Below, in pieces: positions 10,522 to 21,500 of a DNA stretch of 64,000 nucleotides. The position numbers and the translations under genes were made by a program. This DNA comes from Aureobasidium sp. EXF-3400 (lineage: Eukaryota > Ascomycota > Dothideomycetes > Dothideales > Saccotheciaceae): NCBI GenBank assembly GCA_024195585.1, contig SWBL01000100.1, positions 85,112 to 149,111 on the forward strand. The letters are read 5' to 3'. A model generated the notes under the pieces. It did no database searches. It saw only the letters and a list, made by a program, of their open reading frames with translations, and had not been told where the DNA came from. Numbering within the stretch: the stretch's first letter is position 1; each line of letters opens with the position of its first letter.

Positions 10522-11325
10522 TTACAGAAGAGCAGCGACACCGAGAGCGAAAGCGCCGATGGCACCGACAGCGTTCTTGGCAGCAGAGCCCTGAGAAGTG
10601 GTGGCAAGGTCAGGGGCACCAATGGTGGTCTAAGATACGAGTTAGCTTGGCTCGGACGACAGGATACCTGATAAAGCAAGACAGATCTGCGTTCGATTCC
10701 AACCAATAACAATGCTGCTTGAAGGCAAGGTCGCTTGTCTCGACGAGAAACTTTGCCGATGCAAAGCAATTGGAAATTGGGCGAAGCACAAACCCCACAC
10801 TTGCAACAGGCCAAAGATACATACCTGGTAGGTCTGGGTGGTGAGCCATGTCTTGGAGACGGGCTTGTGGAAGGTGTTGGTGTAGGTGAAGGTGGTGGTG
10901 ATGTTGCTGACAGTGATGCCATAGGTAGAGGCAGCTGAGGGAAGCGAGTAGGAAGGAGTAATGCCGTTGGTGATGGTGATGACCTTGCTGCCGAGAAGAG
11001 TGGGAGAGACGGGCTTGTGGAAGGTGTTGGGGTACTCGTAGTAGATGGTCTCGGTGGAGGTTGTGTCGCTGGTTACGGCGTCCTGGGCAGCAGAAGCGGT
11101 GGAGCTGGCGGATGAGGTGGTGGAGGAAGCGCTTGAAGAGGTGGTGACGCTGCTACCAGCGCTGGCAGAGCTGGAGCGCGAAGAGCGGTCGGTCACGCTG
11201 GAGGCGACGCTGGAAGCATCAGAGCTGGCGGCCGAGACAGCCGAAGAGGCAGCGCTGGAGATCTGAGAGCCCTGGGCGGCAGCAAGAGCGGCGAAGGCGC
11301 CGACGACGACAGCGGAGAACTTCAT
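10522..11325 (-). CDS. Secreted, probably GPI-anchored Ser/Thr-rich cell wall protein
   Basis: Exons 10825-11325 and 10522-10629 (195-b intron), 202 aa. The start at 11325 gives a clean signal peptide (MKFSAVVVGAFAALAAAQG). A Ser/Ala-rich stretch follows (about residues 20-90), then a Tyr/Thr-rich part with the segment NTFHKPVS occurring twice, 50 residues apart. The short second exon supplies a hydrophobic C-terminus (AIGAFALGVAALL) after small residues, as GPI attachment signals do. Such proteins are O-mannosylated and cross-linked to the wall or held in the plasma membrane. No enzymatic domain is visible. The intron is set by phase: without it the C-terminal signal is lost. An ATG nine codons upstream would spoil the signal peptide. 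Confidence 0.75.
10856..11030 (-). repeat. In-frame 25-b direct repeat within the wall-protein gene
   Basis: The same 25 bases (coding for NTFHKPVS) occur at 10856-10880 and 11006-11030, exactly 150 b apart, so the repeat keeps frame. The identity also covers synonymous positions, which suggests a fairly recent internal duplication or gene conversion. The flanking bases are diverged. Confidence 0.7.
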
Positions 11326-13479
11326 GTTGGTTTCCCTGGTGTCGATGGACAAGACGAGTTGGGCGTCGGGTCGATTGGGAGGGTGATGGGGAGGGAAGGG
11401 AAGGAAGGGACGAAGCAGTAAAAAGGAAGGAAGTGGTGGGTGGGAGGTTGGTTGTTTTTCTCAAAGTTGCCCCAAGCAGCCCGTCGTTTCCTCAGAAATT
11501 GGCTTTTGGTGATTCGGGGCCTTGCCTCGTCCCGCACTCGCACCCTCTTCCCAAACCACCTGAAAAAGCCTCTCCGTCATCCGAGCATAACACACGCAGC
11601 CTTCCGACTTAACCGTGCATCTACCTAGCTTTGGCCGCCCTTCTTCGTTGCGTCGAGGAGAAGACTGCCTCTTCGAGCGACGTCCCAGCCTCTTGAACCA
11701 TTGTGATTGGCTGTCCTTTTAATCGCGCACTCTAGCCATACTCAACAAGGTAACCAAATCTCGGCAAAGAAACAACGTCAAAAACTATGCAACAGCACTT
11801 GAAGAGCCTCGACCATGCCATCATCTCCTGTACCATCTCAACAGGAGCCATCTCTTTCGGGCAACATGTCGTCTGCTTGCAGCTCTGCGCTGTCCGTCGC
11901 AGCCCGTCGCCATCAACCACAGAGGTTTTGCTATCTAGTAGTTGCTTGTTCAACCACCAAGTACCCGGGCTATCCTTGCTACTCCGCATTTTGACGGAAA
12001 ATGCGGGCAAGGCCGTCACAATCCACTTGGCTGATACACACCGTGCAAAATTGCAATCATCAACTGCTTCAACGCTTGCAATTTGCTTGCCCCATCGGGA
12101 GTCACTCAATGGTCAATGGTTGTATATTAGCTACAATGATACGGAGCTGCGCGTTCTCTTTGACCATTGAAGAGACTTCTTTGCAGTTGCGTGGTCAGCA
12201 CCAGATGTGCCGTATCGCGCGCGATTTTGCATGCTCGACTCACGGTCCGCAAGCGTCAGGAACGCCTACGGTCCTATCTCGGCGCCGTATTCCCGCCTGG
12301 AGCGTCCGCTCCGGGGGACAACTCGGCACGAACTTGTTTGTTTGTCTCATCTCTCGAGGCCGCTCAAGCCGGTTATATACGCCCGTTGCTACTCAAATCA
12401 TCCGAATCTCGGATGTCAAGCATCTCCAGCTTTTATGTTTCTCGGTGATACTGGGGTATGACAGCTCATGTTGAGACTCGACTCTGCATGTTTCCTTCTT
12501 CCCTGCCTTCCATGCAGCCAGATCGTCAGAAGGCTGGTCCTGCGACTAGTCGGCCTGACCATTGAAGCATTCAACAACACAAAACTCGGTCTCTGTAGCG
12601 CCGAGTGCCGGGAACAAGCTGGAGCCCCGAGCTCTTGGCTTGCTGGGGGTCCAGCCCAGCCATCTCAACCCACATGCTTTTGTCAAGCACACCAGGGTCT
12701 GTTCAGCCATGCTCAACAACTTTGTGCTAGCTGCGAACTGCCTGTTGCTCGTGTGCTCTCACAGGCACGCACGTCGGCTTAAACATGTCACACAGTCTTC
12801 AAGCCCTTAGAATCCTCGTCGAGGAATGTAGCTTCAAAGAACCGTAATCAATAGCCCAGATCTCGTGCTCGGAAATTTGCAAAACGGATCGCGAAGCAGA
12901 AGCGCCACGCTAAATGGCAATATTGACTGGTGGTTCCTAGAAGGGGAGGTCATCAGTCGGTGTACGAGCACATCTCTGATCACATCTGACCCAAAGTAAC
13001 GACTATCTTCAAACACTTCTTCAAACTGAAAACCAAACAACGAAACTATGCTAAGACAATCCGTTACCACGAAAACTACTACGTCTTCCCCGAACGGCAG
13101 CAGCCGTCATGGTCAGGAAGGACTATGCAGCGCTAACGACCGTCAGAGCTCGTTAATTCGATAGAAGTGATATTATTAGTGCCGTGAAGTGTTTCCCCAA
13201 CTAGGCGCATATCAATCCCAGAACTTTCAAGCAACATCACAGTTTTGATTTGTAAGACAATAACGAGCTATGAAGAAGACATGTGTATGACCTACAGGCG
13301 CAGAATAACATGCAAGTATCAGAAATCATATAGGACCATCGATCGTCGAGATACTGTGAATTGAAGCTCTCGGGTTGATGGACGTGGGAGGCACCCTGTT
13401 GTGGCCTCGCAGAACCCACGAGCGGACATGGCATTAGAATAGTCTATGTATAATTTTCACGCAAGTGTTTTCATCAATT
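11326..13479. other. Intergenic 2.1 kb, no supported gene
   Basis: Contains the promoter of the wall-protein gene and the upstream flank of the tRNA. Frames of 60-157 codons overlap on both strands, without recognisable domains or a consistent splice structure. A 14-b inverted repeat (GGAGCG-TC-CGCTCC, 12299-12312) lies in a GC-rich patch and could be a factor site. I see no tRNA or transposon in it. Confidence 0.5.
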
Positions 13480-13551
13480 GGTTGCGTGGCCCAATGGCAA
13501 GGCGCTTGACTACGAATCAAGAGATTCCAGGTTCGACCCCTGGCGTGATCA
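13480..13551 (+). tRNA. tRNA-Arg(ACG), copy 1
   Basis: 72 nt including the discriminator A, no intron. The acceptor 5' strand GGTTGCG pairs with CGTGATC (three G-U pairs). The anticodon stem-loop is CTTGA-CTACGAA-TCAAG with anticodon ACG, and the T arm is CCAGG-TTCGACC-CCTGG. Inosine at position 34 would read CGU, CGC and CGA arginine codons. A TTTT terminator follows within 10 b. It is identical to the copy at 50894-50965. Confidence 0.95.
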
Positions 13552-13703
13552 TGGTTTTGTTCATCTGAGCTTTTTTTTCGCCATTTTCCCTGTGTACTTT
13601 TCTGGTTCTTTTGCTTGGTTTTCATTTCTGATTCTCTTCTCTCCTTCTTCTAATTGGGACCCTAAAGCTTTCAAGGCTCGAGAAAATACAACATGCTGTT
13701 CTT

Positions 13704-15976
13704 TCATTGCCGTTCTCGTTGCTCCCGCATTGCGTGCCTGTGAGAGCGTGTGCCGGGGTGCATCCATTTCCTCGCTGTTCGGAACAGTCTTTGTCGTCTA
13801 ACAAAGGTTAGCTTATCGCTTTACTCATGGTCGAAATTGGTGCTAGATGACTCACAGTAAGATGACCACCATGCCGAATGTTATGGGCAAAGCCAACCAC
13901 CAGAAGAACCTACAACTTGAGTTAGTATCTTGTGTTGAGGAAGACAGATGGTCGCAAAAGCAAACATGACGGCAACATACATATGCGAGTTCTTCAAAGG
14001 TGGGAACTCCTCAAAGTTCATTCCAAAGTAACCAGACAAGAAAGTCAAGGGTAGGAACAAGATGGTGACAAAGGTCAATTGTTGCATGCTCTCATTTTGA
14101 TAAGCTCCCATGGTGTTAAAGATTAGACTGATCATGTTGTCGCTTTGCGTTCGCATCTGGTCAAGCGAGGCGATAATCATGATACAGTGATCTTCTACAT
14201 CACCTAGATATGTGTGAGCAGCTGGAGAGATGTTAACCGAAGATTGAGTCTGTGTCTTGATCACAGCAGGACCGGCACTACGCCGAGCAAGATCAGAAAT
14301 TGGATTGGCAGACGAGGGATTGCGATTAAGGAGTTGCGCTGTGCTGTGGTGATCGCGGAGACTGTTAATCAGAGAGGCTATAGGTTGCATCTGCTGCCTC
14401 AGCATTGATAACTCAGATGTCAAGATATAAAGTGCTTTGGAATGCCCAATGGCGGGCTGAGTGAGGACGTCCATTTCCAGCTCGGCGATAGCTTTCTCGT
14501 ATGTTGCGACAATTGGAATGGCCAGATCGGTGATAGCATCAATGATTGAATGTACTAGAAGAGAAGCATCGCCACTTCGACGTAAGATTGTCTCGGGCGA
14601 ATTTAGTCGTTTCAATATGGGCTCCTCAATGACATCGCCAGAGTGTTCGAAGAATGATACAACGGTGTTGTCGCTGCAGAGGAACACACTAACTTGCTCG
14701 ATAGAAACACCTAGGCTCTTACGTGTCAAAATCGAGTTCTTCTCCATATACGCCACTCTTTCGGGCGATCTGTCACCACGATAAGATTGCAGGCTGCGCA
14801 AGTGTGTTTGATTGTCTGGTGGCTGGAAGGTCTTTTCGGTCTCCCAAGTGATACCACTACGGCCGCGTGTTGAATGGCGAGGTTCCGAACTCGACAAAGC
14901 TTTCTGGATGTCAGCATCGCTACGACCATTTTGCGACGAGAGTTTAGTCAATCGTTGAAGAGTCATGATGATGAAAGCATGCTCTGGATACCAGTCTGCT
15001 TTCGTCCGGTTTCCGGTGTGCATCAGATCCTCAATAGCCAGAGGATGGAGTTTCTTGTGGTTGCCCAGCAGTTTGATGACATCCCAGCTCAATCCGTTGA
15101 CGTTAATCCAGCGACAAGTAGCCCATTCTGGCCTTGATTTGTTTAGAAAATCTGCTAGAGAGTTGTTGTCCAGCTCAGTCTGCTCGATTTGGTCCTCGCA
15201 GAAATCTACTGCTGTTATTTGTGACTGTTGCTAAGATTAGTTTCGGAATCGGGATCATTTCTCGAGTTGTGTTTACGGGAAAGGTTTTGCCATGCGACAC
15301 AACGCCATCAGCAGAAGTGTCGATGCCTGGCTCACTGCCTGGTTGCCACTGGAAAGCTGAATTCGAGTCGTAGAAGCCAGAAGTTGTAGAAGTGCCTTGA
15401 TTGCGTTTGGCAGACAATGTGTGACGAGATGGTGAAGCTGGTTTGTTTGTGGACTTCAATGTCGAATGGCCATCTGTCGATGTATGCAGCAGGCGTCCGC
15501 ATCTGCTTGTGAGTCTAGGGGTCTCCCAAAGCACCTGCCTGCATAGGAAGAGCGAGCGCCTCATCTTGTGCTGCTCGGTGAGGTGTGCTTGGATCACAGA
15601 AACCCAGTTGGTATAGACATTAATTACTGTATCGATATGACGTTGATAGGAACAATTGGTGGAGCAGTTGGTGATGCGCGTCAGTATGGAACCACCCTGA
15701 TCGCATTGTCGCATCAGCATTGCAGTTGCGTCGAGGATTGTCTCCACTCTGTACTCTTAGGAAAACAACATGGCGCTCTCTTCGACGACATCATTATCAT
15801 GAACAGGCCATTCCAGAACCGTGCCCCCATTTGGTATGTCCATCGTCAAGACATCACTTCCACAAGCAGATGGTTCCCAACACCACGAATGGGGTCGTTT
15901 TAGCCAAGGCTGTGCCTACCTACCGTATTTACCCGAGCTGGAGCTCCTTGGCTTTTGCGCACTCACTGTTTTCCAT
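13704..15976 (-). CDS. CorA-type divalent cation (Mg2+) transporter
   Basis: Proposed exons in transcription order: 15933-15976, 15277-15748, 13981-15230, 13856-13909 and 13704-13797, giving 637 aa, all in phase. Core signatures: [10 protein letters not shown], then [15 protein letters not shown] and [10 protein letters not shown] of the fungal CorA cytoplasmic domain. Near the C-terminus come a first membrane helix ([20 protein letters not shown]) with the invariant GMN loop, and after a splice the second helix ([18 protein letters not shown]). A short basic tail ends the protein. CorA/Alr/Mnr proteins form pentameric Mg2+ channels. Length and missing presequence suggest plasma membrane or vacuole, which is an inference. 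The introns at 13798-13855 and 13910-13980 are needed to restore helix 2. The first exon ([15 protein letters not shown]) is less certain. The alternative start is the ATG at 15720. Confidence 0.85.
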
Positions 15977-16663
15977 CTCCCTGCCCTCGCTCTCGATTCA
16001 CACTCCATGCACCCCATGATGCGAGCGCAGCAAAGTGCAGTTCCAGAAGAGCAGATCAGATATCTGACAGGCACTTGGATCAGAAAACGAAACCCGATAT
16101 CGTTGTATTAGCACATCTGGCCATGTGCTTCTCTTGGATCAAATTGCTTGACAACAAAAAAAAGTGGGCCTTTTACCAACGCATTGGACTTCAACCACAC
16201 AAGCGCTGAAGGACAAGAGCTTTGTACTATACAAGCGAGTCATGTCATCCTTCTTGAACTGTCCTTCGATGAAGATGTAATACTCATCTAGACAAAGCAT
16301 TTCAACCATATCACGTCTTCGATGCCCAGCAATGCGCAATACGCCCGAAGGATTCAAGCGAGGTCTTGTAGGGCGTGCTGGGCGCCAATAGGCAGGTAGG
16401 TGAGAAAAGATGAGAAAATTAGTAGCGAAGTCACGCCGTGCACCCCAAACTCCAGACCCCCAAGTTTGACAACATCGCGTTTGTATTACTTAACGAATTA
16501 CTGCTTGCATCCTAGTGACAATGACGCCTTCTCGACAAAGATTCACGCAAGACCGTGGCCATTTTACAAAAGCATAGGAAGGTATCGATCTGATGAATCT
16601 CAAGAACTGTTGTACGACTTCCTCGACAAAGGATCCCACATCTTCTACTTGGATCACTGAGAG
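15977..16663. promoter_or_regulatory. Divergent promoter region, CorA transporter / permease
   Basis: About 690 b between two genes transcribed apart. No coding signal and no RNA gene is seen. The two promoters must lie here, but I cannot single out a TATA box or factor site. Confidence 0.45.
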
Positions 16664-18321
16664 ATGGTCTTCTCATCATCAAAGAAAGTCCAGGAGGTCG
16701 AGGTGAAGGATCCCTCGGCCTTTGTGGACAACGAGACAGCAAGCGACGATGGTCACGATGTCTACCAGACTAGCGAAGGCCGACGACAGATCGGTCTTGT
16801 CAGTGCCATCTTCCTCATCTTTAACCGCATGATTGGAACTGGTATTTTTGCTACTCCAAGTAGCATTCTGTCGAGCAGTGGAAGTGTCGGCCTTGCATTG
16901 TTCATCTGGGTGGCTGGATTAATCATTGCCGCTGCTGGAATGGCCGTGTACCTCGAATTTGGAACAGCACTTCCCAGGAATGGCGGAGAAAAGAACTACC
17001 TCGAGTACGTGTTCAAGAAGCCCAAGTTCTTGGTCACTGGTCTTTACGTATGTTTTGTTACGAGCTCGCCAATGGCTGCACATGACTGACTTGCAGACAG
17101 ACTGGATACGTTGTTCTCCTCGGATGGGCTGGATCTAACAGCGTCGTCTTTGGTGAATACATCCTCAATGCTGCGCAAGTTCCCGTCAACCGCTGGAACC
17201 AAAGAGGAATTGGTCTCGCTTGCATCACTTCGGCCTTCCTTATCCACGGTCTGGCTCTGAAGTGGGGTCTTCGCCTGCAGAACGTTCTTGGTGTTATAAA
17301 GCTCATCATCTTGCTCATTATTGTTTTCGCTGGATTCGCCGCTCTTGGAGGCCATTTGCGCATCGAGAAACCCAACAACTTCGACAATGCTTTCGAGGGC
17401 ACCACAGGCTCGGCATACGGAGTGGTCACCGCGCTATATAATGTCATCTGGTCATTCATCGGCTACAGCAACGCCAATTACTCCATGAGCGAGATGAAGA
17501 ATCCCGTCAGAACACTCAAGATCGCAGCTCCTACCGCTATCATCATTGTTGGTATTCTCTATATTCTCGCCAACGTTGCATACTTTGCTGCGGTCCCTAA
17601 AGAAGAGATCATGAGCAGTGGACGCATTCTCGCTGGTCAATTCTTCCGAAACGTGTTCGGACCCAAAGCAGAGAGGGCATTGAGCGTCTTCGTTGCTCTT
17701 TCAGCTTACGGAAACGTGCTTTCCGTGATCTTCTCCCAAGGCAGACTTGTCCAAGAACTTGGCCGTGAAGGTATTTTGCCCTTCTCGAGACTCTGGGCGA
17801 GCAACAAGCCCTTCAACGCACCTTTCATGGGCCTGTTTGAGCACTGGGCTGTCTCGGTCATCATCATGTTGGCTCCTCCTCCTGGTGATGCCTACAACTT
17901 CATCCTGAACGTGATTTCCTATCCACTTTCAGTTGTCAACGTTTTTGTCTCACTTGGACTTATCTGGATCTATCTTCATCGCGAGCAATTCAACTGGAAT
18001 CCTCCGGTCAAAGCTACTCTTCCGGTCACCATCTTCTTCTTCCTCAGCAACATCTACCTGGTCGTTGCGCCATTCGTTCCACCTCCTACTCCCGAGCTGA
18101 ATCAGTACAAATCACTCCCCTACTATCTTCACTGTGTTGTTGGTCTAGGTATAATTGCAGCCGGAGGTATCTATTGGGTTCTCTGGGCCGTTCTCCTACC
18201 GAAGATTGGAGGTTACCGCCTTGAGAAGGAAGTCCACAAGGATGCCGAAGGCTGGACCAGGAACGTCTTTATCAAAGTTCCTAGACACCAACCTCCTGTC
18301 GAGGGCAGCAGCAGCTTCTAA
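16664..18321 (+). CDS. Amino acid permease, high-affinity methionine permease (MUP1)-like
   Basis: Exons 16664-17047 and 17101-18321 (53-b intron, acceptor ACAG at 17097-17100), 534 aa. The first helix carries NRMIGTGIFATPSSIL, the substrate-backbone binding motif of APC/LAT transporters. About 12 hydrophobic segments follow, including VYLEFGTALPRNGGEKNYLE and the block SFIGYSNANYSMSEMKNPVR, which is typical of fungal MUP1/MUP3 proteins. Both tails are hydrophilic and cytoplasmic: an acidic Ser/Asp-rich N-tail (about 40 residues), where MUP1-type permeases are ubiquitinated, and a C-tail of about 40. Expected function: proton-coupled uptake of methionine or a related neutral amino acid at the plasma membrane. 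The specificity is inferred from family resemblance only. The downstream frame continues unbroken. Confidence 0.85.
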
Positions 18322-19363
18322 GCACGACACCATGACTTTAACAGTTTTACTAATGACGGGTTACGAAAAGCATTGATTTTACATTTAGAGATACCCCCAC
18401 GATTTCAACCATCGTACCACATTTGTTTCGTAGAATACTAGAATTTTATTTGCTTCCACAAGACACCTTTGACGATTTGCCATACAATCTGAAGACATGC
18501 CCTTCTTGATACAAGATATCTAGTTGTAGGACGTGAAGCATGAGCTACCTACGCAATGCATGCATGACGCATCGATCACCCCTCGGCTAAAATACCAGCT
18601 TGGATGTTGAAAACACAAAGTTTAATCGCGATGGGGCCCTGTCCCCAGCCTGGCAATCTCTGGCCCAGAAAGCTCGTACGTCTAACTTGACAACTAAAGG
18701 AAAGTCTTCGACTGTGTCACCAATGGTGAGAATACCATTTCGTTCTACATAACCCAGCGGTTCGAGCGAATCTGAGCATGATCCCTTCTATTGACCACAA
18801 GCTATGGGTGCCTTACGAGACACACCGCCTTAGAGCCAAGGCCAATGTATTGGCCGAAGAAGGATGAAAATTCTGGCTCCGGCTGGCTAGACCTGCAAAG
18901 CAACAGGAAATCTACAAGGTACAACAAGATGCAAGAACGTTCTGAGGATCCGTTTCATGTTCCTTCCCCATGTATATTGCGTTCAACTTGAAAGGCTTGG
19001 CGAAAGGATCAAAAGTATTCGAACGGTAATTATCAGTTGGCTGACTGTACAGACTCCTGCTTATACCTACCAAATACTACTTACGTGTATCTTACATCAA
19101 CTTCTATCTCATCAAGACGACTAGACGAGTTATCACAGTACACTGTCTAGTTGACCCAAACCATCGAGTTATCAGATCCGCTGCCGTGTTACGTCATGGA
19201 CTCTTGTTGAACTCGCCATCGACATTCGTCTCTGTATACACGATCTGGCTGTTGCAAGACGCGGATTTCTGAGTGACTATCAAGTCGCGAGCAACGATAT
19301 TGTCCTAGAATTCCTCGTCAGTCGGTTCCCGTTTTCTTTCGAGCGGGTTGCCTGTCATACGAG
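18322..19363. other. Intergenic, no supported gene
   Basis: 3' flank of the permease gene and promoter of the F-box gene. Only short frames without domains occur. I see no RNA gene; a B-box-like string near 18758 lacks an A box upstream. Confidence 0.5.
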
Positions 19364-20488
19364 ATGGGCCTTGCACTACTCAGTCTACCGAATGAAGTTC
19401 TCATCGGCATTATAAAGCATGCCGACAACGCTTGCAAGAGGTCGCTTCTCAATCTACGGCTTGTCAACAAAACTCTAGAACAACTCTGTCATGATCGGTT
19501 CCTCTGCTACCTGGAGATGCTCCGCATAGATCCATCGCAAAAGGACAATCTTCTGCGGCTGATGGAGATCTTGTCAAGTCCTGCACATGCGAGTGCAGTC
19601 AGAGCTGTGGCATTTGACTTTGTACGAGACTGGCGCAACGTATGGGCTGTAACGCCGCTTGTCCAACAGCTCTTCGATAAGCTAAGCGCCCTGAATGTCA
19701 CCCTCGAGCTGAAGTTCAGTCCTTATGGCAGCAACGAATGGATCTCTGAGCCATGCATTGTTCATTACATTGCTGGAATCGTGAAGCAGGTCTTAACATC
19801 ACACATGTCGGTAAACAAGCTCATTATCCGGGCGAAGGAATGGGATCCTGATCTTCAACTGGACAAGATGATATGCAGACTCGAAAATTTGCTCTTAACC
19901 CAGGAGAAGGAAGCACAAGCGTTCTCCATGGGATCTCTGATTGTGGAGTTTAAACATGGCGAGGTCACGTACAACCGACGAGATCGTTCTCTTCAATTCA
20001 CTCAAGTGACAGCCCATGATCTCCATGCAATCGGTCAGTGGATTCAAGAAAAGCGCCCTACCGAGCTCTCCTTGACAGACTGTCAATTCTTTGTCGAGCA
20101 GCTGGACGGAATATTGTTACCTGTCACCCAGCCATCCGATTCGTTATCCCGCATCACAATCAATAATGCTCGACTTATGCACATAACCTCGCTTTTCGGA
20201 GGAAGCCAAACAGCCACACCACTTCACAAATTGCTCTCACATATCCTGCAGCACTCAAACAGCCTTCACTGTCTGCATCTAGAGAATATCCGAGTGGAGA
20301 CACCACATCCAAGGACGCTCAATTTTGTGGGGACGAACAAGGTGCACATGACAGGCGAGGACAATATTCGCGAGGCACTCACGCTTCTAATGTCACAGTT
20401 AGCGGAGGAAGATCAGTCTGAGGCTGAAAGCGAAGACATCGAAGAGAACGATGAAGAAGATGAAGATGAGGATGAGGATGGTGATTAA
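19364..20488 (+). CDS. F-box domain protein with acidic C-terminal tail
   Basis: Single exon, 374 aa. The N-terminus matches an F-box: LLSLPNEVLIGIIKHAD, then LLNLRLVNKTLEQLC (residues about 5-48), with the Leu-Pro-x-Glu-(Val/Leu) core. The rest is a helical region with scattered leucine blocks, without recognisable WD or LRR repeats, although the spacing of hydrophobic residues (ELSLTDCQFF, SLHCLHLENIRV) resembles a degenerate leucine-rich substrate domain. It ends in a run of Glu/Asp (about the last 35 residues). F-box proteins bring substrates to SCF ubiquitin ligases through Skp1. The target here is unknown. The fungal lineage has many such fast-evolving single-exon F-box genes. The start codon is the first ATG of the frame and places the F-box at the very N-terminus, as usual. 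Confidence 0.75.
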   Translation: MGLALLSLPNEVLIGIIKHADNACKRSLLNLRLVNKTLEQLCHDRFLCYLEMLRIDPSQKDNLLRLMEILSSPAHASAVRAVAFDFVRDWRNVWAVTPLVQQLFDKLSALNVTLELKFSPYGSNEWISEPCIVHYIAGIVKQVLTSHMSVNKLIIRAKEWDPDLQLDKMICRLENLLLTQEKEAQAFSMGSLIVEFKHGEVTYNRRDRSLQFTQVTAHDLHAIGQWIQEKRPTELSLTDCQFFVEQLDGILLPVTQPSDSLSRITINNARLMHITSLFGGSQTATPLHKLLSHILQHSNSLHCLHLENIRVETPHPRTLNFVGTNKVHMTGEDNIREALTLLMSQLAEEDQSEAESEDIEENDEEDEDEDEDGD

Positions 20489-21500
20489 AAAAAAAGCTGT
20501 GAGGGGTTTCCCTACTGTCGTTTACGATACCTATGATTTTTACGTTCTTGTTTCAATGTAGCAAATAACGCCGTTCCAAATTGCTGTTTCGTGTAGTTGA
20601 TTGGTTTCGACTCTCAGTTGCATCTACACCTCTTCTTTTTCACTATCTCTTGACTTGAGCATGCTAAATTGGTGGTTTGATGTGCTCTAGTAGAACTCTG
20701 CTAGTCCTTTGTGTATGCCACATCATCAAGGGAGTGCATGTGAACACCATGACAGTGATGTCTTGATGATCCAGTCTAACTCAATAGATCACAACAACAT
20801 CCCTCATGGTCTGGTGGCTGTGTTTGACCTTCACGAAGAGCCCGGTGTACAGTATAGATAAGATGTTATGCACTGTTAGATCCTCGTTCTGTTTATCCAT
20901 TTGAGATACCATGGATGTGTCCCGCATCTCTTGGCACCAAGTGATGCGTGAGGCAATAATATATTATGTACAATATCCACTAAAGTTGCGTTCGATCAGA
21001 GACCACATGTGACGCTCGAATCTGAGCATCTCCACCACATTCATCAAGGTTCGTCACTCGCCCTCATGTGTGTGCCGAGATTCGCCCCAACCCGTGTGCT
21101 CTGGCTTGCGGTGTAGAGCTCCTTAGAAGGATAAAATCGTCTAGACAGGCGGTATGATGTTGCCAGGCCAGGGCCAGCGTCCTGATGTCTGATCCAGGAG
21201 AGTTCTCTTGGGTGTAAGATTGCATGAACCTCCTAGTCCAAGGAAGAATACAAATGGTGGTCTAGACGATTCGGGTCGACGAGTATCGCGTAGTGTTAGG
21301 TGAGGGCAAATTCCAGACTCAACAGCAAAATCTGCACATTCGTCTGCATTACGCCAGACCAGTTGCAGTCCGCCAAAACGATGTTGCACGGCAGCTCTTT
21401 TGCTTCGTTCCTGGGACTGCTGCGATTTTAGATCTGCGAACTCGGCAACGCTGTCGACTTTGGACTAATCGTTCGCTGTTCTTGCTGGCTCGGAGCAAGC
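20489..21500. other. Convergent intergenic region, no supported gene
   Basis: 1 kb between the ends of two converging genes. It starts with an A-run right after the F-box stop codon. No domain, tRNA or repeat was found. Confidence 0.5.

Noticed and set aside
18750..18775. GGTTCGAGCGAAT, B-box-like
   Set aside because: No A box at the right distance upstream and no tRNA fold.
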